This document shows positions 59,108 to 64,000 of a stretch of 64,000 bases of DNA, in pieces. A program made the position numbers and the translations under genes. This DNA comes from Natrinema salinisoli (GTDB lineage Archaea > Halobacteriota > Halobacteria > Halobacteriales > Natrialbaceae). Location: assembly GCF_020405205.1 (NCBI RefSeq), contig NZ_CP084469.1, forward strand, positions 124,001 to 188,000. Direction: 5' to 3'. Positions within the stretch are counted from its first letter, which is position 1. Each line of letters starts with the position of its first letter. Below the pieces are notes generated by a model. That model had not been told where the DNA came from. It ran no database searches and was given only the letters and a program-made list of their open reading frames with translations.

Positions 59108-59827
59108 CTACACGACGGCCACGAGCGGCCGTTCGGCGCGCATCTCCGCGAGGACGACCCGCGGCACGTCCGCCTGTTCGTGGATCTCAGCGGCGATCTG
59201 ACGCGCAGTTTCCTCGAGCTCATCGTCGTCCACCATGTTGAGCAGGGGAATCACCGTCGCCCCGTCCGGCACGTCCTTGCAGCCGCCCCGGTCGCTGGCC
59301 AGGACGGTCGCGACGTCGGCCGGTCGGATCTCGTCGCCGGGTTCCAGGCCGGTCAGCGCGGCAACTCGCTCGATCCGATGAACGCGATCCTCGGTGAGCG
59401 GCTGGCCGACCACGTGGGCGCTCGCGATCGGAACCACCGTCGTTGCACGTTCGGGAAGCTGTGGTTCCCGATCGTTCGGGGCCTTGAACCGGCGCATTCG
59501 TGCGCCATCCGCTTTCACGAGCACGGGCACGTCGAGGGCCGCGAGTTCGTCGACCGTCGCACGGTCGTACCCGAGGTAGCGGTCCTCCCGTTCCCGTTCC
59601 GGGACGAGACCGAGCGGCCAGCCGCCGGCCGTTTCGACGGCCTTCACCGGATCCGGCGTGACCACGACCTGCTCGACCCAGTCGTCGAAAATGGGAATGC
59701 GAACGGTGGCGGTGACGACCGCGCGCTCGAGCGCCGCCGCGAGCGTCGCCATCGTCGTTTTCTTGCCGCCCGCCCCGACGACGCAGGTCGTTCCGCGCTG
59801 GGCCTCGAGGGCCTCGACGACGTCCAT
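59108..59827 (-). CDS. yqeC: YqeC-family protein (selenium/molybdenum hydroxylase accessory)
   Basis: The 239-residue protein has a P-loop-like start (CVVGAGGKKTTMATLAAAL), VLVKADGARMRRFKAPNDRE with the conserved KADGAR and RRFKAP, and LLNMVDDDELEETARQIAAE. This matches YqeC proteins, which act in labile-selenium or molybdenum cofactor maturation. It lies upstream of AOR with 176 bases between, which suggests it helps mature the pterin enzyme. ATG at 59827. Confidence 0.75.
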   Translation of the reverse strand: MDVVEALEAQRGTTCVVGAGGKKTTMATLAAALERAVVTATVRIPIFDDWVEQVVVTPDPVKAVETAGGWPLGLVPEREREDRYLGYDRATVDELAALDVPVLVKADGARMRRFKAPNDREPQLPERATTVVPIASAHVVGQPLTEDRVHRIERVAALTGLEPGDEIRPADVATVLASDRGGCKDVPDGATVIPLLNMVDDDELEETARQIAAEIHEQADVPRVVLAEMRAERPLVAVV

Positions 59828-59910
59828 ACTGTTGGCAACGGATCGCCGGTGATAACGGTTTACCTCCGGTCACGAGCCCGGCGAGGGGCGACCGCCCCGT
59901 CGATACTGAT

Positions 59911-60183
59911 TCACCGCAGTTCCATCTCGTCGGCGCGTTCGACGGCGAGCTCGGAGATCTCCTCGACGGTGCTATCGGAGCGATCCGCGAGGACGCGCGT
60001 CAACATCCCGAGCTGGATCGCCGCGGCCTCGCGGAGTTCGGCCGCCTCCTCGGTGTCGTTGCCCAAATAATACTCGTGACGGCCGTCCTCGTGGACGAGA
60101 CCGGTGTACACCGAGCGGAGGTCGTCCTCGGTGATCGCTGCAGCGGCTTCCGTCTTCACTTCCTCGAATTGTGGGTTCGCCAT
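59911..60183 (-). CDS. Conserved small haloarchaeal protein
   Basis: The 90-residue acidic product starts at ATG 60183 (MANPQFEEVKTEAAAAITED); an upstream ATG at 60225 is rejected because the sequence before 60183 looks non-coding. It is helical throughout (ELREAAAIQLGMLTRVLADR, EEISELAVERADEMELR). Such small helical proteins occur near metal-enzyme genes in haloarchaea. Role unknown. Confidence 0.55.
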   Translation of the reverse strand: MANPQFEEVKTEAAAAITEDDLRSVYTGLVHEDGRHEYYLGNDTEEAAELREAAAIQLGMLTRVLADRSDSTVEEISELAVERADEMELR

Positions 60184-60389
60184 ATCCGACCGCCGCGCCC
60201 GAGCGACTAAACGGGTGTGGTCCACGCCGAAAACCGCCCGATGGCGGCCAAAATATGATGTCGTATCGACAGTAGTCCCAGTCTATAAACTCTCGAAAAC
60301 CTATTTGAAGTTGTATCGTGTTATAATCTAACACGTTAGGCCGGACAGTTAAAAAATATTAAAAGGAGGGACTTGCACGAGAGCGGTGT

Positions 60390-61679
60390 ATGTCAGAGGC
60401 AGACACGGACAAGAATCGATGGCTCATTGCGCTTTCCGCCGTCGCAATTCATCTCTCGATCGGGTCGATTTACGCGTACAGTGTCTATCAGAACCCGCTG
60501 CAGGATCTCAACGGATGGAGCATCTCCGACGTGACGTTCGCGTTTACCGTCGCGATCTTCGTCCTCGGCATCTCGGCGGCGTTCCTCGGGAAGTACGTCG
60601 AGAAGTACGGCCCGCGGAAGGCCGGACTCGCCGCGGCAGTGATGTTCGGCGGCGGGACGATGCTCGCAGGCGCCGCGATACAGGCCGGGAGCTACATCGG
60701 CTTCCTCGTCACCTACGGGGTACTCGGTGGTGCCGGACTCGGTCTCGGCTATATCGCACCCGTCTCCACGCTCGTCGAGTGGTTCCCGGACCGCCGCGGC
60801 ATGGCGACCGGGATGGCGGTCATGGGCTTCGGTGCCGGCGCGCTCATCACCGGTCCGGTTGCACAGGGCCTGATGACGTCGCTGAGTATTCCCATGAACT
60901 TCTACATCCTCGGTGCAGCCTATTTCCTGGCGATGGCACTCGGCGCGAGCTACATCCAGAAGCCGCCGGCCGGCTGGATCCCCGAGGGAATGGACCCCGA
61001 CGAACTCGAGGACACCAACAGCAAGGGCGTCACCGTGTCGACTGATCTGTCTCAGCTTACCGCCAACGAGGCGATCAAGACCAAGCGGTTCTGGCTCGTC
61101 TGGCTGGCGCTGTTCATCAACGTCTCGGCCGGTATCATGCTCCTGTCGGTCGCCTCCAACATGACCCAGGAGATCACCGGTGCGTCGGCTGCCCTCGCCG
61201 CCTCGATCGTCGGGGTCATCGGCGTGTTCAACGGCGCCGGCCGAATCGTCTGGGCGAGCGCCTCGGATTACCTCGGCCGAACGGCGACCTACGCGACGTT
61301 CTTCGGCATTCAGGTCGTGGCGTTCGCACTGATGCCCAACATCTCCAACGTCTGGGTCTTCGCCGCGTTCATGTTCGCGATCGTCACCTGCTACGGTGGC
61401 GGCTTCGCCTGCCTGCCCGCGTACCTCGGTGACCTGTTCGGAACGAAGGAACTCGGCGCCATTCACGGCTACTCGCTTACCGCGTGGGCGCTCGCCGGCG
61501 TCGCCGGCCCGACGCTCGTCTCGAAGATCGTCGAGCAGACCGGGAGCTACTCGCTGTCGTTCTACATCGTCGCCGCCACGCTCCTCGTCGGCCTCGCGTC
61601 CATGGCGCTCCTGCGCTTCGATATCAACGGCATCAAAGCGGACAACCAGAGCACGAGCGGACAGCCGACACTGGACTGA
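60390..61679 (+). CDS. OFA-family MFS transporter (oxalate/formate antiporter type)
   Basis: The 429-residue protein has about 12 transmembrane helices with the OFA signature. It starts SVAIHLSIGSIYAYSVYQNP. GKYVEKYGPRKAGLAAAVMF is the helix 2-3 loop, and FPDRRGMATGMAVMGFGAGA is characteristic of OxlT relatives. It imports or exchanges small acids such as formate or oxalate. It sits just before the formate dehydrogenase-like genes, so formate is a reasonable substrate. A TTAAAA-like promoter element lies at about 60349. Confidence 0.8.
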   Translation: MSEADTDKNRWLIALSAVAIHLSIGSIYAYSVYQNPLQDLNGWSISDVTFAFTVAIFVLGISAAFLGKYVEKYGPRKAGLAAAVMFGGGTMLAGAAIQAGSYIGFLVTYGVLGGAGLGLGYIAPVSTLVEWFPDRRGMATGMAVMGFGAGALITGPVAQGLMTSLSIPMNFYILGAAYFLAMALGASYIQKPPAGWIPEGMDPDELEDTNSKGVTVSTDLSQLTANEAIKTKRFWLVWLALFINVSAGIMLLSVASNMTQEITGASAALAASIVGVIGVFNGAGRIVWASASDYLGRTATYATFFGIQVVAFALMPNISNVWVFAAFMFAIVTCYGGGFACLPAYLGDLFGTKELGAIHGYSLTAWALAGVAGPTLVSKIVEQTGSYSLSFYIVAATLLVGLASMALLRFDINGIKADNQSTSGQPTLD

Positions 61680-61864
61680 GAGACGACGATCGACCGCTCG
61701 TGACGTCAGGATCCGTTCCGACTCGCGTGCGTCGATCGTCGAGACGAACTCCCAGCCCTGAAACGCGGCAAGTTACCAGGCCGCACCAGACACCGCCGGC
61801 ACTGCGAGCCGGCGACCTCGCTGCAGTCAGCAGATACCCACCACTGAAATACATTGAATACAAG

Positions 61865-63386
61865 ATGGCATCGATGACTGATACCACGCCCGCGGTCGGG
61901 CGGTCGCCGATCCTCAGGGTCGCGACCGATCCGACGACCACGGGCCGCGAAACCGCGTACGAAACGGCGCGTCGCACAGCCGATTCGGTCCCTGTCGTTC
62001 GGACGGGACCGACCGGAATCACCGCGTACGATCCGCTGGTACTCGCTACCGTCGACGGCCGAACGGCCGTCCACCCCGATCCGGACCACGAGGCGATCGC
62101 CGAGATCGTCAGTGCGCTCGAGGAGGGCGAGTTATCACCCGACGACGCCGCTGCGGTCGTCGAACACGAGCCGGAGACGCGTTCGCTCCCCGTCCCCGAA
62201 ACCGGTCCGTTGGCCGCCGGCCGACGCGACGTTCTCGGGCCGTGCGGATGGGTCAACCCGCTGGCCACCGATGACTACGACCTCGTCTCGCCCGAGCGCG
62301 ACGCGAGCGGCGTCCGCGATATCGGGTTGCTCGGACGCGGGCCGCGGGGACGCGGCCGCCGACGAGGAGGTCGGAGAAACCTGGGCCGAGATCCGCGAGA
62401 CGGACGGCGAGCCGGTCGTCGTCGTCAACGCCAACGACACTGACGACAGACAGGGGATCGACCGACTGCTCCTTGAAAGCGCCCCGATTGCCGTCCTCGA
62501 CGGAATCGCGGCGATCGCCGACCACGTCGGCGCAGCGGACGCAGTGATCTACGTCAACGAGACCGAGACGGCGCTCCACCGCCACCTCGGCGCGGCTGTC
62601 GACGCGGCCGCCGACGACCTCCCGGTCGTTCCGCAGCTGGTCGCCGGTCCGGACGAGTACCGCGCCGGCGCGCCGACCGCGGCGCTCGAGGCGCTCGAAG
62701 GAAACGACCGAGTCGAGCCGCGAATCCAACCGCCGTCGCCGGCGGTCCACGGCCTGTACGGCCGGCCGACGGCGGTCCACTCCGTCCGAACGGTGCTGCA
62801 GGTCCGACGGGCGCTGCGGGACGATGCGACCGGCGCCGACCCCGGCACCCGCCTGTTCACCGTCACCGGCGACGTGGCGGCACCGGCGACCGTCGAACTC
62901 GCCGATGGCGACACGCTCGAGTCCGTTCTCGAGGCCGTCGACCTCGAGGGGTCGCTCAAGATGGCCGCCGTGGGCGACGTCTTCGGTGGGATCACCCGGA
63001 CGCTCGACGTGGACGCGACGCGGCGCGCGCTGAGCGCGGCCGATCTCGGGACGGAGGGCGTGATCGAGTTGCTGAACGACGACCGGTGTGCGGTTGCGAC
63101 CGCCGGCGAGCGTGCGCGGTTCGCCGCCACCGAGAACAGCGGTCGCTGCGTCCCCGGGCGCGAGGGGACGAAACAGCTCACCGAACTCCTGCGCGACGTC
63201 TATCAGGGCTCGTTCGATCTCGCGAAGATCCGCGAACTGGGCCGGACGATGGAGCGGACGAGCAACTGCCGGATCGGCGCGAATGCGCCGCGTCCGGTGA
63301 TGACGGCGATGGACGAGTTCGAACCCGAGTTCCGCGCGCACGCCGACGGCCGCTGTCCCAGCGGCACCTGTACTGAGAAACTATGA
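61865..63386 (+). pseudogene. NuoF-like NADH-binding/SLBB subunit with apparent +1 frameshift
   Basis: The first frame from ATG 61865 reads MASMTDTTPAVGRSPILRVA and continues to about 62345. The second frame from about 62350 (DAAADEEVGETWAEIRETDG) runs to the TGA at 63386. Removing one G from the GGGG run at 62346-62349 joins them into a single product of about 507 residues. That product has FGGITRTL (SLBB-like) and an end CVPGREGTKQLTELLRDVYQ ... RTSNCRIGANAP (4Fe-4S Cys motif of the 51-kDa subunit). It would pass electrons from formate dehydrogenase to NAD. It may be a sequencing error or a real mutation. Confidence 0.65.
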
Positions 63387-64000
63387 GTACGAACACGAAC
63401 GCGAACGAGACGCTTCCAGGCGTTCCAGACCTCACTGATCCGCAAGAAGAGACGCCGGTCACGGCCGAATTCGAGACCGGGACCGCGAACGATCCGGACG
63501 TCGGCACTCGCAACGCCGAGCCGACGACCGTAACGGTCGACGGTGAGCCGGTGACCGTCCCGCCGGGGTCGACGATCATCGACGCGATGCAGTCGCTCGA
63601 CGACGACGTCGTCAGCGTCGATCCCGGCGCGGACGCCGTCGAGGACGACGCCGACGTGCCCGCGCTCTGTTACTACGACCGCGACGGCGACTGTAGCGAC
63701 GAGATCGGGCCGCGCAGCGAGTGTCGGACCTGCATGGTCGAAACCGAGGAACACGGACTCGTTCCGTCGTGTTCGTTCCCGGCGGAGGACGGGCTCACCG
63801 TCGAGACGGACACGCCCGACGCCGAGGAGAGTCGCAGCGTCAACCTCGACCTCGTCCTCTCGAACCACAACCTCCGGTGTACGACTTGCAACGGCAACGG
63901 CCGGTGTGAACTCCAGAGCGCGGCGATCAGCGAAGACGTCGATCACCCGCGCTACGGCGTCTTCGACGAGCGCGACCGGTACGAACCGCTCGACGACACG
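63383..64000 (+). CDS. Formate dehydrogenase alpha/NuoG-like subunit, 3' truncated by the window
   Basis: ATG at 63383 overlaps the stop of the NuoF-like gene (ATGA) and the frame is open to the window end. After an acidic leader the protein has TVDGEPVTVPPGSTIIDAM, the 2Fe-2S ferredoxin fold of FdhF/NuoG. CYYDRDGDCS, then SECRTCMVETE and VPSCSFP, supply the 2Fe-2S Cys ligands. NHNLRCTTCNGNGRCELQ is the His-Cys3 cluster that follows. The rest (4Fe-4S and molybdopterin domains) lies outside. With the NuoF-like gene it forms an NAD-linked formate dehydrogenase module. Confidence 0.8.
   Translation, partial: MSTNTNANETLPGVPDLTDPQEETPVTAEFETGTANDPDVGTRNAEPTTVTVDGEPVTVPPGSTIIDAMQSLDDDVVSVDPGADAVEDDADVPALCYYDRDGDCSDEIGPRSECRTCMVETEEHGLVPSCSFPAEDGLTVETDTPDAEESRSVNLDLVLSNHNLRCTTCNGNGRCELQSAAISEDVDHPRYGVFDERDRYEPLDDT

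Overview
The window comes from an extremely halophilic archaeon (class Halobacteria). The proteins are strongly acidic, promoters are TATA-type, many genes start with GTG within stop-start overlaps, and the families are typical of haloarchaea. The GC-rich right end, with frequent ctcgag words and a formate/aldehyde oxidation locus, looks chromosomal and possibly from the Natrialba/Natrinema group. That placement is inference.

Region A (1 to 11.8 kb) is a defence or DNA-modification island, all on the plus strand. A DpdA-type tRNA-guanine-transglycosylase homologue (6438-7682) sits with a second, divergent TGT-fold protein, two DUF6884-type proteins, a GHKL ATPase, a DUF262/DUF1524 (GmrSD-like) protein, a DEAH helicase with a DUF1998-like tail (cut by the left window edge) and a phospholipase-D-like nuclease. 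The set resembles a rearranged haloarchaeal version of the 7-deazaguanine-in-DNA (Dpd) modification-restriction systems.

Region B (11.8 to 47.7 kb) is a mobile element, either an integrative plasmid or a provirus. It holds dozens of small, tightly overlapping genes, many encoding zinc-ribbon proteins. It also carries GIY-YIG and HNH nucleases, an LSm protein, a nucleoside diphosphate kinase, two DNA methyltransferase-like genes, a Fic protein, a HerA/TraG-type ATPase and a tyrosine integrase. The integrase lies next to a tRNA-3'-end-like sequence (about 47637-47658) that probably marks the right attachment site. No left copy was found in the window, so regions A and B may both be integrated DNA. 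Long minus-strand operons start at promoters with palindromes built on GAACGTTC. Gene junctions share a GAGGGTGAT ribosome-binding module, and two junctions point to CTG start codons.

Region C (47.8 to 50.7 kb) is ordinary GC-rich chromosome, with a PAS/GAF histidine kinase and an RNase H-fold protein.

Region D (50.9 to 56.3 kb) is an AT-rich island flanked by an integrase remnant and a cytochrome P450 remnant. It holds a compact three-gene cassette: a DNA methyltransferase, a Ser/Thr kinase fused to a P-loop ATPase, and a Rossmann-like putative sensor. It resembles a minimal phage-growth-limitation-like system and may be undescribed.

Region E (56.7 to 64 kb) is chromosome: a small zinc protein, an aldehyde ferredoxin oxidoreductase with a YqeC-like partner, an OFA-family transporter, a NuoF-like gene with an apparent frameshift, and the start of a formate dehydrogenase/NuoG-like alpha subunit.
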